DNA of 64,000 nt from Rhizorhapis sp036570425. GTDB taxonomy: Bacteria; Pseudomonadota; Alphaproteobacteria; Sphingomonadales; Sphingomonadaceae. Below the pieces are notes generated by a model. The model saw only the letters and a list, made by a program, of their open reading frames with translations. It searched no databases and was not told where the DNA came from. Positions 15,969-24,822 of the stretch are shown one piece after another. The stretch lies in assembly GCA_036570425.1 (NCBI GenBank), contig DATCYF010000003.1, positions 186,001 to 250,000 on the forward strand, written 5' to 3'. The translations under genes were made by a program, and so were the position numbers. Within the stretch, counting starts at the first letter, position 1. Each line of letters opens with the position of its first letter.

Positions 15969-17462
15969 CTAGACGACCATTTCGTCGGGCTCGTCGCGAA
16001 GCGCAGCGACCACGCGAAGCGAACGCTCCAAATCATCCCGGTTCGTCGTTGCCATGATCGAAAGCCTGACCCCGCCGGCGCACTCGCCGCCGACGAAGGA
16101 AGCGTCGGGTGGTGTCAGGCGAACGCCTTGTTCGCTCGCCCGCCGTGCAAGCTTCTCGGCGCGCACCGGCGACATGGGCAACCAGATATGCGGGGCGCCG
16201 TCCGGCATCGGCACCTCGTCGAGGTTCAGGATGCGTTGTGCCAACGCGATCCTCGCCTTGGCCTCCTTCCGCAGGATCGAGGCGACGGTCGTGTCCGCCC
16301 CGAGCTCGATGAGGGCGCAGGCCATCTCCACCCCGTAGGGAGCGGATCCCCATACCTCTGCCCGCAAGGCGCGCATGATCGGGGATCGCCGCTCGGGCGG
16401 CGGCGCCATGATGCCGACGCGCAGCAGCGGTGTCAGGCACTTCGAGATGCTGTTGAGATAATAGGTCCGCCCGGGCGCCATCTCCTTGAAGGTCGGAGCG
16501 CCCTTGGTGGCGTAGACCGAGTAGATATCGTCCTCGACGATCTTGGCGTCATGCCTCTCGATCACGGAAAGAAGTTCGCGGCGGCGCGCCTCGCCGGTCT
16601 CGAAGCCGATCGGGTTGTGGCCAACCGGCGTCAGGTAGACGATCCTTGCCCCGGTGGACTTGAGCACCATGTCGAGATCCGCGGGCTCCATGCCCTCGCT
16701 GTCGTGGCGCACCGGGACCATTTCCATATCCAGAGCCCGCGCGGCGGCGATCGCGCCGGGATAGGTCGCGCCCTCCGTCGCGATGAGGCTCGATGTGTCC
16801 TTCAGGTCCAAGAAGGCGAGGTGCACGCCGTGCTGGACGCCGACGCTGAGGATTAGATCGTCCTCGGAAAGCGCAACCCGGCTGCGCCGGAGCCAGTCGG
16901 CGAGGATACGGCGCTGTTCGACAGTCCCGCGCTGGTCCGCATAGCCGCCGTGCGGCAGCGCCAGGGAGGCGCGCATCGCGCGCTCGGCGGCGGCCCTGAA
17001 CATGTCCTCGGGAATGACCTGTGGCGGTCCGTTGACGGAAAGGTCGATAATGCCGTCGTGCACCGGAGCGATGCGCACATCGTTGACGAATGTACCCCGG
17101 CCGACTTCGCCCCGAAGGATGCCGCGCGCGCTGAGTAGGTCCAGCGCCTTGGTGACCGTGCCGATTGCCACGCCTGCCTGCTGGGCCAGGACACGGTGGG
17201 TCGGCAGCCTGTCACCCGGCTGGTAGCGCCGCTCACCGATCAGCTGCTCGACAGCCGTTGCAAGCCGCTCGTGAAGCGGTCCGGGCACGTCCGGCAACTC
17301 GATCTTCTGAATGGAGGTGGTGCTCAATGGTACTCGCAATACAATATGAGGAATTGTACTACATCGCAGAAAATGCCGCTTTGGCCCAGCATTAAATGGC
17401 CGGATCGTCCGTCGCGGAAGCACGGACGCGCGATTGCATAGGTGGACAAGCTGCGTCCTCAT
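15969..17462 (-). CDS. MocR/PdxR-type regulator (GntR HTH fused to aminotransferase fold)
   Basis: Up to 497 aa. A GntR winged helix (LPTHRVLAQQAGVAIGTVTKALDLLSARGIL, then GRGTFV) is followed by a class-I aminotransferase domain with the PLP lysine in YYLNSISKCLTPLLRVG. Such proteins sense PLP or an amino compound and activate adjacent operons. The start at 17462 overlaps the previous stop by 4 bases like every other junction in this operon; however the first 45 residues look unlike the family, and a TTG at 17327 just downstream of a TACAAT/ATTGTA dyad is a real alternative. It is the obvious regulator of the module. Confidence 0.88.
   Translation of the reverse strand: MRTQLVHLCNRASVLPRRTIRPFNAGPKRHFLRCSTIPHIVLRVPLSTTSIQKIELPDVPGPLHERLATAVEQLIGERRYQPGDRLPTHRVLAQQAGVAIGTVTKALDLLSARGILRGEVGRGTFVNDVRIAPVHDGIIDLSVNGPPQVIPEDMFRAAAERAMRASLALPHGGYADQRGTVEQRRILADWLRRSRVALSEDDLILSVGVQHGVHLAFLDLKDTSSLIATEGATYPGAIAAARALDMEMVPVRHDSEGMEPADLDMVLKSTGARIVYLTPVGHNPIGFETGEARRRELLSVIERHDAKIVEDDIYSVYATKGAPTFKEMAPGRTYYLNSISKCLTPLLRVGIMAPPPERRSPIMRALRAEVWGSAPYGVEMACALIELGADTTVASILRKEAKARIALAQRILNLDEVPMPDGAPHIWLPMSPVRAEKLARRASEQGVRLTPPDASFVGGECAGGVRLSIMATTNRDDLERSLRVVAALRDEPDEMVV
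17340..17358. promoter_or_regulatory. TACAAT/ATTGTA dyad at the mocR 5' end
   Basis: TACAAT (17340-17345) and ATTGTA (17353-17358) are inverted around 7 bp. ATTGTA is also the core of the shared 18-bp motif. This may be an autoregulatory site giving mocR its own promoter with translation from the nearby TTG. If mocR starts at 17462 instead, the dyad is within its coding sequence. Confidence 0.35.
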
Positions 17463-18343
17463 GCAGCAGTCCTTTTCGCCCAGCGGTGAAGCACATTGGA
17501 CACCCCAACTATGTCCAGTTTGCCGTTCCCATCGGCCACGGCGGAGCTGTAGAGTTCGCGGCAGCTATCGATGAGCGGGGCGGCAGCGCCCGATCCAGCA
17601 ACAGCCTCGCGAACCAGATCGACATTCCTGAGCACGTCGCTGATGGCTGCCTGTGCAGTCCAGTCCCGCGCTGCGAGCTTGCCAGCCTTCACCTGCGAGA
17701 CATTGCTCGCCATCGGACTTACCGCGAGAACGTCGCGCAAGACTGCCGGGTCGATCCCCGCGCGCTCGGCAAAATGGAAGGCCTCGACCAGGCCTGACAC
17801 CATGACGATCATGAACAGGTTGACCGCCAGCTTCATCCGGAGCGCGCCCGGAATCGCACCGCAGTCGAAGCTCGCCTGGCAGATGGGAGCCAGCAGATCG
17901 CGCGCATCGACCACGTCGCGACGTTCCCCCGACAGCATGGCGACGAGACGCCGCTCCTGCGCCTGCTGCCGTGAACCGGACACCGGTGCTTCTACATAGC
18001 GTCCGCCGGCCTCGGCCACCTGCGCGGCGAGGCAGGCAGACCATGCCGGTGGTGCGGTGCCCGTGTTAACGATCAACTTGCCGCACACAGTCCGCGTGAA
18101 AGCGTCACTGCCGCGGCCGAGTATGGCGTCAGTCGCATCGGGCCCCGCGAGCATCAGGATCACGGTTGCGCAGCGATCGAGAATCTCCTCGACGCTTGCT
18201 GCCGCTTCTGCGCCGGCTTCGACGACGGGGTCCAGCTTGGCCGGGGTGCGGTTCCACGCCAGCAGCTTCTGGCCCGCGTCCAGTAGGTTGAGCGCCATGG
18301 GCTCGCCCATGAGCCCCAGCCCGATGAACCCGATCCTGGTCAC
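17459..18343 (-). CDS. NAD(P)-dependent beta-hydroxyacid dehydrogenase (3-hydroxyisobutyrate dehydrogenase type)
   Basis: 294 aa. The Rossmann motif IGFIGLGLMGEPMALNLL opens the protein, EAPVSGSRQQAQERRLVAML is the substrate-binding segment, and the catalytic lysine lies in LRMKLAVNLFMIV. It oxidises or reduces a small beta-hydroxy acid; exact substrate unknown. It overlaps the genes on both sides by 4 bases and so is an integral step of the module. Confidence 0.9.
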   Translation of the reverse strand: MTRIGFIGLGLMGEPMALNLLDAGQKLLAWNRTPAKLDPVVEAGAEAAASVEEILDRCATVILMLAGPDATDAILGRGSDAFTRTVCGKLIVNTGTAPPAWSACLAAQVAEAGGRYVEAPVSGSRQQAQERRLVAMLSGERRDVVDARDLLAPICQASFDCGAIPGALRMKLAVNLFMIVMVSGLVEAFHFAERAGIDPAVLRDVLAVSPMASNVSQVKAGKLAARDWTAQAAISDVLRNVDLVREAVAGSGAAAPLIDSCRELYSSAVADGNGKLDIVGVSNVLHRWAKRTAA

Positions 18344-18990
18344 GGGTTGAGCGGCGCCTGCGCCAGCGGCTTGGACAGGCTGGCATGCGGCCAGCGGCGA
18401 AACACTGCGAGTTCTTCAGCTTCGGCACAGAACGCCTGCAGCCTGGCGAACCGACCCTCGGTCCAGATGTCGGGGATCCGGTGCTGCATGAAGGTACAGG
18501 CGACGGCCAGGCTGAGACCTGCCTGCGCCGGCCTGCCAGGGGCCAGCCAAAGCGCCTCGGGATCGATCCGTTCGTCGAGCAGGTCGCATGACGCGCTCAC
18601 CTGACCGATCACCCGGTCTGTCCACTCGGCGTACTGTTTTTCGGCCGGCCTCAACTCACGCTCGTAGACGAGCTGGACCGCCTTGTCGCAGGCGGTCTGG
18701 GCAAGGCCGAGCAGGGCCGCGCTCCGGCTACGTACCGACTGATCCCGCGGCCAAAGACTGCTCTCGCCGGCAAGGCGGTCGAAATGCTCGATGATGACAT
18801 GGGAGTCGGTGAGCAGGGTCCCGTCATCGAGAAGCAGTGTCGGCGCCCGGACCGCCGGATTGAGCGCTCGAAACTCTGCGTAGTCGGAGAATACCGAGAC
18901 AGGCATATGCTCGAATTCCACCCCCAGCTCTGAAAGGCTGATCGCAACGCGCCGGGTGTAGGGCGAGGTCAGCATTCCGACGAGCTTCAT
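18340..18990 (-). CDS. Glutathione S-transferase
   Basis: 216 aa. The thioredoxin-like N-terminal domain MLTSPYTRRVAISLSELGVEFEH is followed by NPAVRAPTLLLDDGTLLTDSHVIIEHFD, the glutathione-binding cis-Pro and D/ES motifs; the rest is the helical C-terminal domain. The active-site Ser/Tyr would be among SPYT. Overlaps its neighbours by 4 bases. With the second GST at 21530-22135 it implies that the module handles an electrophilic compound or cleaves a thioether; no substrate can be named. Confidence 0.9.
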   Translation of the reverse strand: MKLVGMLTSPYTRRVAISLSELGVEFEHMPVSVFSDYAEFRALNPAVRAPTLLLDDGTLLTDSHVIIEHFDRLAGESSLWPRDQSVRSRSAALLGLAQTACDKAVQLVYERELRPAEKQYAEWTDRVIGQVSASCDLLDERIDPEALWLAPGRPAQAGLSLAVACTFMQHRIPDIWTEGRFARLQAFCAEAEELAVFRRWPHASLSKPLAQAPLNP

Positions 18991-19763
18991 GACGTGTGTC
19001 CTCCGGACAGGTTGGAACGCACCGCCTCCGCGCCGTTGACGATGGCTTCGTGCGCTAGGCGCGCCAGCGAACCTGCAAGGCTGATCCTGGCCACGCCAGC
19101 ATCCGCAGCGGCGCGGGCAGTGACGCTTGCCGCTGCGGGATAGACGATGACGCTCACGGGGCGCGAGACCGCCGCGCAGACCGCGCGGATGGCCTCGAGA
19201 TCGGGCAATCCGGGAGCGAATAGTACATTGGCCCCCGCAGCTTCAAATGCCTTCAGCCGCGCGATCGTGTCTTCGAGGTCGAGCCGCCCATGGAGGAAAT
19301 TCTCCGCACGCGCGGTCACGACGAGGTCGCCCGCCGACCGTGCCGCCGCGACGGATTGCCGAACGCGCTCAACCGCATGTTCGAAGGGGTAGATAGGCTG
19401 ATCCTTGCGGCCGCTGGCATCCTCGATCGAAGCGCCGGCGAGACCCGCCCTGATGGCCGCTTCCATCAGGCGCCCGCATTCCAGTGGCTCGTCGTGGAAT
19501 CCGTTTTCCAGGTCGGCGGAGACCGGGATGTCGACGGCTGCGCAAATCGCCGTCGCGACCTCCAGGGAAGCCTGCCGCCCCATTTCCCCGTCCCGCACCC
19601 CGTGCTCCAGCGCCAGGCCGCCGCTGGTCGTGGCAATGGCGTCGAAGCCTGCCTGTGCCATCGCCTTGGCGGTCCCGGCCGACCAGATGTTCGGCATGAC
19701 CAAGGGCGCCCCTGGCCGGTGCAGGGCGCGGAAAATTTCAACCTTCTCGGATCTTGCCAGCAT
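18987..19763 (-). CDS. Isocitrate lyase / PEP mutase superfamily enzyme
   Basis: 258 aa. The magnesium site SADLENGF and the following ASIEDASG are characteristic of the PEP mutase/isocitrate lyase superfamily, as is the opening LVMPNIWSAGTAKAMAQAGFDAIATTSGG. The short form lacking extra domains groups with oxaloacetate decarboxylase-like and 2-methylisocitrate lyase-like members that cut or form C-C bonds next to a carboxylate. Its start overlaps nothing (11 bp after the cupin gene) but its end overlaps the GST by 4 bases. Confidence 0.9.
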   Translation of the reverse strand: MLARSEKVEIFRALHRPGAPLVMPNIWSAGTAKAMAQAGFDAIATTSGGLALEHGVRDGEMGRQASLEVATAICAAVDIPVSADLENGFHDEPLECGRLMEAAIRAGLAGASIEDASGRKDQPIYPFEHAVERVRQSVAAARSAGDLVVTARAENFLHGRLDLEDTIARLKAFEAAGANVLFAPGLPDLEAIRAVCAAVSRPVSVIVYPAAASVTARAAADAGVARISLAGSLARLAHEAIVNGAEAVRSNLSGGHTS

Positions 19764-19774
19764 GCCGTGGTCCT

Positions 19775-20236
19775 TCAGTAGGGTTCGCCGTTCTTGTGCG
19801 CGAAGCGCCAGCCCTTGGAGCCGCGATGCGCGACAAGATCGTCGAACGGGTAAGAGGCTTCGTCACCTTCGGTGCGGTCGCCGATCTCGAGATAGCTCGC
19901 CGGACGCTTGCCTCGATTTTCCAGGTGGTGGCTCTCGCCCGCCGCCGGAAAGCCGACGCACATGCCGGCTGCGAGGATGTGCTCCTCGGTTCCGCTGACG
20001 AGCGTCACCTCGCCATCAAGGACATAGATGAACTCGTCCTGCCGGTTGTGACGATGCTGGAGAGCCGAGACGGCGCCCGGCTCGAGCGTAGTGAGATTGA
20101 CCCCGAAGTTGTGCAGCCCGAACTGGTCGCCAAGCTGACGCTTTTGTCGTCCCTCCATCCGCGCCGCGAAAGGCGGCGGATAGGCCGACGGGGTACTCCT
20201 GGGCGGAACCTCGGTTGCCTTGATCGGCGGCTTCAT
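19775..20236 (-). CDS. Cupin-domain protein
   Basis: 153 aa. A single cupin barrel with metal-binding motif 1 HRHNRQDEFIYVLDGEVTLVSG and motif 2 AAGMCVGFPAAGESHHLENRG. The C-terminus YPFDDLVAHRGSKGWRFAHKNGEPY is shared by a group of cupins found in catabolic operons. It is the first gene of the minus-strand operon and may bind or isomerise a small acid, or act as a dioxygenase. No catalytic assignment can be made. Confidence 0.85.
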   Translation of the reverse strand: MKPPIKATEVPPRSTPSAYPPPFAARMEGRQKRQLGDQFGLHNFGVNLTTLEPGAVSALQHRHNRQDEFIYVLDGEVTLVSGTEEHILAAGMCVGFPAAGESHHLENRGKRPASYLEIGDRTEGDEASYPFDDLVAHRGSKGWRFAHKNGEPY

Positions 20237-20381
20237 GGCTCAGCACCCACGCCAGTCATGTGACAATGCGAGGATTGTGTCGGGACACTCGCTTCCCTCG
20301 TGATGCGCTCATAACTCGCTTTGCTCTCATAATCGGATCTGTTGCCACAATCTTGCAGATTTGTTCATCTCGATCAATCCA

Positions 20382-20399
20382 GATTGTATCGATTGAACA
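20382..20399. promoter_or_regulatory. Second copy of the 18-bp regulatory motif
   Basis: GATTGTATCGATTGAACA, identical to 13253-13270, in the divergent promoter between the cupin-led operon and the thioesterase-led operon (20237-20450). An inverted TGTTCA lies upstream at 20362-20367, mirroring the TGAACA of the motif. Eighteen identical bases in two non-coding regions 7 kb apart argue for one regulator, most likely the MocR protein. Confidence 0.65.
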
Positions 20400-20450
20400 T
20401 TCACGCTAGATGAGCCGTTCATCACATGATGTGTAACGGCGGAGATCTGC

Positions 20451-20924
20451 GTGAGCCTGTCCCAGATGGAAGACCGCGTGAGACGGAGCTTCGAGCGACA
20501 GGCCTTCATGGCCACGATCGGGGCAGTGCTCGATGAAGTCCGCGAAGGTCGGGTCGTCCTGCGTCTTCCATTTGCGGCTGCCCTCACGCAGCAGAACGGC
20601 TTTCTGCATGGCGGTGTGATCGCGACGGTCGCGGATGTGGCAGGAGGTTACGCCTCCTACAGCCTGTTCGATGACGCCAGCGACGTGCTCACGGTCGAAT
20701 TCAAGCTGAACCTGCTGGCGCCTGCCCTTGGCCCATTCGTGACTGCGGTCGGCGAGGTGCTGAGGAGCGGCCGGACCCTTACGGTGTGCTCGCTGCGGAT
20801 CTTCGATCATCACGCTGGCGAGCCGCGCCTGTGCGCGGCGGGGCAGCAGACGCTGATACGCGTGACGGCGGACACAGCCGGAAGGCGCTCGGCCGCCGAG
20901 CAACAAGGTGGCGGACTGCCATGA
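20451..20924 (+). CDS. PaaI-type hotdog thioesterase
   Basis: 157 aa. The start is GTG with GGAG 6 bases upstream. The hotdog signature is LTQQNGFLHGGVIATVADVAGGYASYS, where NGFLHGG and the following Asp form the active site, then TVEFKLNLLAPA. It hydrolyses acyl-CoA thioesters, possibly releasing an acid product of the module. The last bases overlap the LysE start (ATGA). Confidence 0.9.
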   Translation: MSLSQMEDRVRRSFERQAFMATIGAVLDEVREGRVVLRLPFAAALTQQNGFLHGGVIATVADVAGGYASYSLFDDASDVLTVEFKLNLLAPALGPFVTAVGEVLRSGRTLTVCSLRIFDHHAGEPRLCAAGQQTLIRVTADTAGRRSAAEQQGGGLP

Positions 20925-21523
20925 TGGACTTTTCTGTCTACGTTTCGCTGCTGATCTTCTCGCTGGTGATGTCGATCACGCCTGGTCCGAACAATCTCCT
21001 GCTCGCTACCTCGGGCCTCGCCTATGGTTTCCGGAGAACGCTTCCCGCGCTGTTCGGCACGCTGGCTGGCCTCGCAGTACTGTTCGTTATCAGCGGCGCG
21101 GGAGTCGGCGCGATCGTGCTGGCCAATCCGCACGCTCAGGTGGCGCTGCGCGCCTTCGGCGCCGGCTATCTCGCCTACCTGGCCCTGCGGCTCTGGCGCG
21201 CGAGCACGATTCCGGATGCGCAGAGACGTTCACCCCTCAGGATCTGGCACGCGGCCGCGTTCCAGTTCATCAACCCGAAGGCCTGGATGATGACGGTGAC
21301 GGCCGTGTCGCTCTATGTGCCGGCCGCCCCGGATTACTGGGTAACGCTGGCCGTTGTCTCGGCGACATTTCTCATCGTGTCCGTTCCCTCGATCACCATC
21401 TGGGCAGCCTTCGGGGCAGCGATGAAGTCCGCGCTGCGTGAGCCTTCGCGCGTAAAGCTGTTCAATCGAGTGATGGCCGTGCTGACGATCCTGTCCGCCG
21501 GGCTCGTCTTCCTGTGGAGCTAG
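20921..21523 (+). CDS. LysE/RhtB-family exporter
   Basis: 200 aa with six predicted membrane helices. The family motif SITPGPNNLLLATSGLAYGFRRTLPALFGT follows the first helix, and FQFINPKAWMMTV marks the second half. LysE-type carriers export amino acids or related small compounds. The ATG at 20921 overlaps the thioesterase stop by 4 bases. Export of an amino-acid-like intermediate would fit a PLP-sensing MocR regulator. Confidence 0.92.
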   Translation: MMDFSVYVSLLIFSLVMSITPGPNNLLLATSGLAYGFRRTLPALFGTLAGLAVLFVISGAGVGAIVLANPHAQVALRAFGAGYLAYLALRLWRASTIPDAQRRSPLRIWHAAAFQFINPKAWMMTVTAVSLYVPAAPDYWVTLAVVSATFLIVSVPSITIWAAFGAAMKSALREPSRVKLFNRVMAVLTILSAGLVFLWS

Positions 21524-21529
21524 ATCAAC

Positions 21530-22135
21530 ATGGTTACGGTATTTGGCGACGAACAGTCGGGAAATTGTCTCAAGGTGAAGTGGCTGCTCGATTACCTCGG
21601 CCACCCATATGCATGGGAGCACGTCGACGTCCTCGCAGGAGGGGCAAGGACGGAAGCGTTCCGACAGATGAATCCGGCGGGTCAGGTGCCGGTCGTGCGC
21701 CTCGATGATGGCCGCACAATCGCGCAGTCGAATGCCATCGTGCTCTACTTCTGCGCGGACTCGCCCCTCGTTCCTTCAGGCCCCTATGCCCGGGCGAAGA
21801 TGCTCGAGTGGCTGTTCTGGGAGCAATACAGCCATGAACCCACCCTCGCTGTCCGCCGTTTCCAGAAGGTCTATCTCGGCAAGGCAGACAGCGAGATCGA
21901 TCCCACGCTGCTGGAGCGGGGAAACGCTGCGCTGATGCGCATGGAGAACCATCTGGAGCGCCGGCAATGGCTGGTCGACGATTTCTCCGCCGCCGATCTC
22001 TGCCTGCTTCCCTATACGGCCCTTGCACCGGAGGGTGGCTTTGACCTGGCACAATTTCCCGCTGTGAGCGACTGGATCAGTCGAGCCTCTGATGAACTCC
22101 ACGTTCAGTTCGAGGGTGACCAGCAAAGTCGCTGA
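21530..22135 (+). CDS. Glutathione S-transferase
   Basis: 201 aa. The N-terminal domain VFGDEQSGNCLKVKWLLDYLGHPYAWEHVDV has the SGNCLKVKW segment with a possible catalytic Ser or Cys; NPAGQVPVVRLDDGRTIAQSNAIVLYF holds the glutathione-binding motif. The C-terminal domain is helical. It is the last gene of the thioesterase-LysE-GST operon. About 240 bp of apparently non-coding sequence follow before traG. Confidence 0.9.
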   Translation: MVTVFGDEQSGNCLKVKWLLDYLGHPYAWEHVDVLAGGARTEAFRQMNPAGQVPVVRLDDGRTIAQSNAIVLYFCADSPLVPSGPYARAKMLEWLFWEQYSHEPTLAVRRFQKVYLGKADSEIDPTLLERGNAALMRMENHLERRQWLVDDFSAADLCLLPYTALAPEGGFDLAQFPAVSDWISRASDELHVQFEGDQQSR

Positions 22136-22375
22136 TCGCTCGGACTGTTCCACGCAGAGCGCATCGAGAGCGCCTTGCCGAAGCAAAGCGCCGAGACTGC
22201 GGCAATAAGCAACCAGGTTCGCGAGCAGCCAGACAGGAACGATACGGCGCTATGGTGCCCGACTGCACCAGGAACGTCGTTGGCGACACCGGCAGGTGCC
22301 TGATGCCTCTGCGCCATTTCTCCGATGCTTGGGTCAGCCAGCGAGCGAATGAGTCGCCCGCCGGCGGAGGCTCGC

Positions 22376-24415
22376 ATGACCCCGACCAAGCTACTGATAG
22401 GACAGATCCTCGTCGTACTCGCGATCATACTCGCGGGGATCTGGGCGGCGACGCAATGGGCGGCTGCAAGCCTCGCTTACCAGCCAGAGCTTGGACGCCC
22501 CTGGTTCGGTCTGTTCGGCGTGCCGATCTATCATCCATGGTCGATTTTCCCCTGGTGGTTCTCGTTCGACGCCTATGCACCAATCGTCTTCGACGAGGCC
22601 GGCGCCATCGCCGCCGGCAGTGGATTGCTCGGCTGCGGAGCCGCGATCTTCGGATCGATCTGGCGGGCACGCCAGTCGAGCAATGTCACCACCTACGGTT
22701 CGGCCCGCTGGGCGACGCGAAAGGATGTCGCTGCCGCCGGCCTGTTCGGGAGAACGGGTGTCGCGCTTGGCCGCATCGGGAGCCAATATCTCCGCCATGA
22801 CGGCCCGGAGCATGTCATGTCCTTCGCGCCGACGCGCTCGGGCAAGGGCGTCGGTCTCGTCGTGCCGACGCTGCTCAGCTGGACCGGATCGACGGTGGTC
22901 CACGACATCAAGGGCGAGAACTGGGAACTGACCGCCGGCTGGCGTGCACGCTTCACCCACTGCCTGCTCTTCAACCCGACCGACGCCCGCTCGGCGCGCT
23001 ACAACCCGTTGCTGGAAGTGCGCCGCGGCGTCGACGAAGTCCGCGACGTCCAGAATATCGCCGACATCCTGGTCGATCCCGAAGGCGCCCTTGAACGGCG
23101 CAACCATTGGGAGAAGACCAGTCACTCACTGCTGGTGGGCGCGATCCTGCACGTCCTCTACGCAGAGGAAGAAAAGACGCTCGCGCGGGTCGCGACCTTC
23201 TTGTCCGATCCGCAGCGCCCGTTCGTCGCCACTCTCCGCCGGATGATGACGACCAACCATCTCGGCAGCGCAGACGCGCCCATCGTCCATCCCGTGGTGG
23301 CCTCGGCAGCGCGCGAGCTCCTCAACAAGAGCGAGAACGAGCGCTCGGGCGTGCTCTCGACTGCCATGTCCTTCCTCGGGCTGTACCGCGATCCCACGGT
23401 TGCTGCGGTAACCTCCCGATCGGACTGGCGCATCGCCGACCTCGTCGAAGCCCCGCACCCTGTCTCGTTGTACCTGGTGGTACCGCCCTCGGACATCAGC
23501 CGCACCAAGCCGCTGATCCGCCTGATCCTGAACCAGATCGGGCGGCGCCTGACAGAGCGGCTGCACGCTGGCGGCAGCAATGACACAGAAACCAAGCGTC
23601 ACCGGCTCCTCTTGATGCTCGACGAGTTTCCCGCGCTCGGCCGGCTGGACTTCTTCGAGACCAGCCTGGCCTTCCTGGCGGGCTACGGCGTGCGGGCCTT
23701 CCTGATCGCCCAGAGCCTCAACCAGATCGAGAAGGCCTATGGCGAGCACAACGCCATACTCGACAATTGCCATGTCCGGATCGCCTTCGCGACCAATGAC
23801 GAGCGGACCGCGAAGCGGATTTCCGACGCACTCGGCACCGCGACCGAGCAGCGTGCGATGCGCAATTATGCCGGCCACCGTCTCGCGCCCTGGCTTGCAC
23901 ATGTCATGGTCAGCCGGCAGGAAACCGCGCGCGCACTGCTGACCCCGGGCGAAGTCATGCAGCTTGCGCCTACCGACGAACTCATTCTGGTCTCCGGGCA
24001 GCCGCCGATCCGCGCGAAGAAGCTGCGCTACTTCGAGGACGAGGCGTTCACGGCGCGCGTCCTGCCCGCGCCAGCCCTTGGCGACACTGCCTATCCGGAC
24101 TTGCCGCCATCCCGGCCCGATAAATGGGCAGGCCAGATCCGCGGTGTCGATGTGAGGCTTGACCATAGGGTCGGCAACGACAGTGACGCGGAGGCTGGCG
24201 GCCTCGAGCAGGCGCGGCACCCGGCCCACGAGATCGAGCCCACGCCAGTGGCCGAGCCGGACATCAGCGACCCGTTGGGCCTCGCTGAAGATGACACCGA
24301 TGCGGCTGCCGAGCGGCGCGCGATGGACCGCGCGCAAGCGGCGCCCCCCGCGCGTGTCGTATACGGCCTCGACTCTGCCTCGGGCCGGCCTGACGACCTG
24401 CAGCTGGACTTCTGA
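22376..24415 (+). CDS. traG: Conjugal transfer coupling protein TraG (VirD4 family)
   Basis: 679 aa. Hexameric inner-membrane ATPase that brings the relaxase-DNA complex to the secretion channel. Two N-terminal membrane helices (about 8-30 and 76-96) precede Walker A APTRSGKGVGLVVPTLL at 151-167 and Walker B LLLMLDEFPALGRLDFF near residue 410. The C-terminal 80 residues are acidic and variable. GGAGG lies 6 bases before the ATG at 22376. It heads the P-type transfer operon. Confidence 0.96.
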   Translation: MTPTKLLIGQILVVLAIILAGIWAATQWAAASLAYQPELGRPWFGLFGVPIYHPWSIFPWWFSFDAYAPIVFDEAGAIAAGSGLLGCGAAIFGSIWRARQSSNVTTYGSARWATRKDVAAAGLFGRTGVALGRIGSQYLRHDGPEHVMSFAPTRSGKGVGLVVPTLLSWTGSTVVHDIKGENWELTAGWRARFTHCLLFNPTDARSARYNPLLEVRRGVDEVRDVQNIADILVDPEGALERRNHWEKTSHSLLVGAILHVLYAEEEKTLARVATFLSDPQRPFVATLRRMMTTNHLGSADAPIVHPVVASAARELLNKSENERSGVLSTAMSFLGLYRDPTVAAVTSRSDWRIADLVEAPHPVSLYLVVPPSDISRTKPLIRLILNQIGRRLTERLHAGGSNDTETKRHRLLLMLDEFPALGRLDFFETSLAFLAGYGVRAFLIAQSLNQIEKAYGEHNAILDNCHVRIAFATNDERTAKRISDALGTATEQRAMRNYAGHRLAPWLAHVMVSRQETARALLTPGEVMQLAPTDELILVSGQPPIRAKKLRYFEDEAFTARVLPAPALGDTAYPDLPPSRPDKWAGQIRGVDVRLDHRVGNDSDAEAGGLEQARHPAHEIEPTPVAEPDISDPLGLAEDDTDAAAERRAMDRAQAAPPARVVYGLDSASGRPDDLQLDF

Positions 24416-24417
24416 TC

Positions 24418-24822
24418 ATGCCCGACAAAGTCCGCCACCAGCTGTTCCTGCCGAAGCCTCTGAGCGATCGGCTCGAGGCGCTTGCTGCCAAGCCAGGAGC
24501 CACGAAGTCGGCGATCCTCACCGATGCGGTCACCGCCTGGCTCAACCGGCGCGGGGCCTCGGAGCTGGAGGACCGCTTTGCCATCCGGCTCGATCGCATG
24601 ACGCAGGCGATCGGCAGGGTCGATCGCGACACCCAGGTCATTCTCGAGACGCTGGCGTTGTTCATCCGCTTCGAGCTGTCGATCCAGGTACCACTCGCAG
24701 AAAACGACCATGCCGGCCGCGCGCTGGCAGCGAAGCGGTTCGAAGCCTTCGTAAACCAGGTCGGCCGCCACCTCGCGAGCGGCCGCCGCACACTCATTGC
24801 GACACCGGAGCAGCAGCGATGA
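24418..24822 (+). CDS. CopG-type ribbon-helix-helix protein
   Basis: 134 aa. The N-terminus FLPKPLSDRLEALAAKPGATKSAILTDAVTAWLNRRG is a ribbon-helix-helix DNA-binding unit; the rest is helical. A CopG-like gene between traG and trbB is standard in this ICE group and is thought to regulate transfer or assist the relaxosome; neither is shown here. It begins 3 bp after traG and overlaps trbB by 4 bases. Confidence 0.88.
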   Translation: MPDKVRHQLFLPKPLSDRLEALAAKPGATKSAILTDAVTAWLNRRGASELEDRFAIRLDRMTQAIGRVDRDTQVILETLALFIRFELSIQVPLAENDHAGRALAAKRFEAFVNQVGRHLASGRRTLIATPEQQR

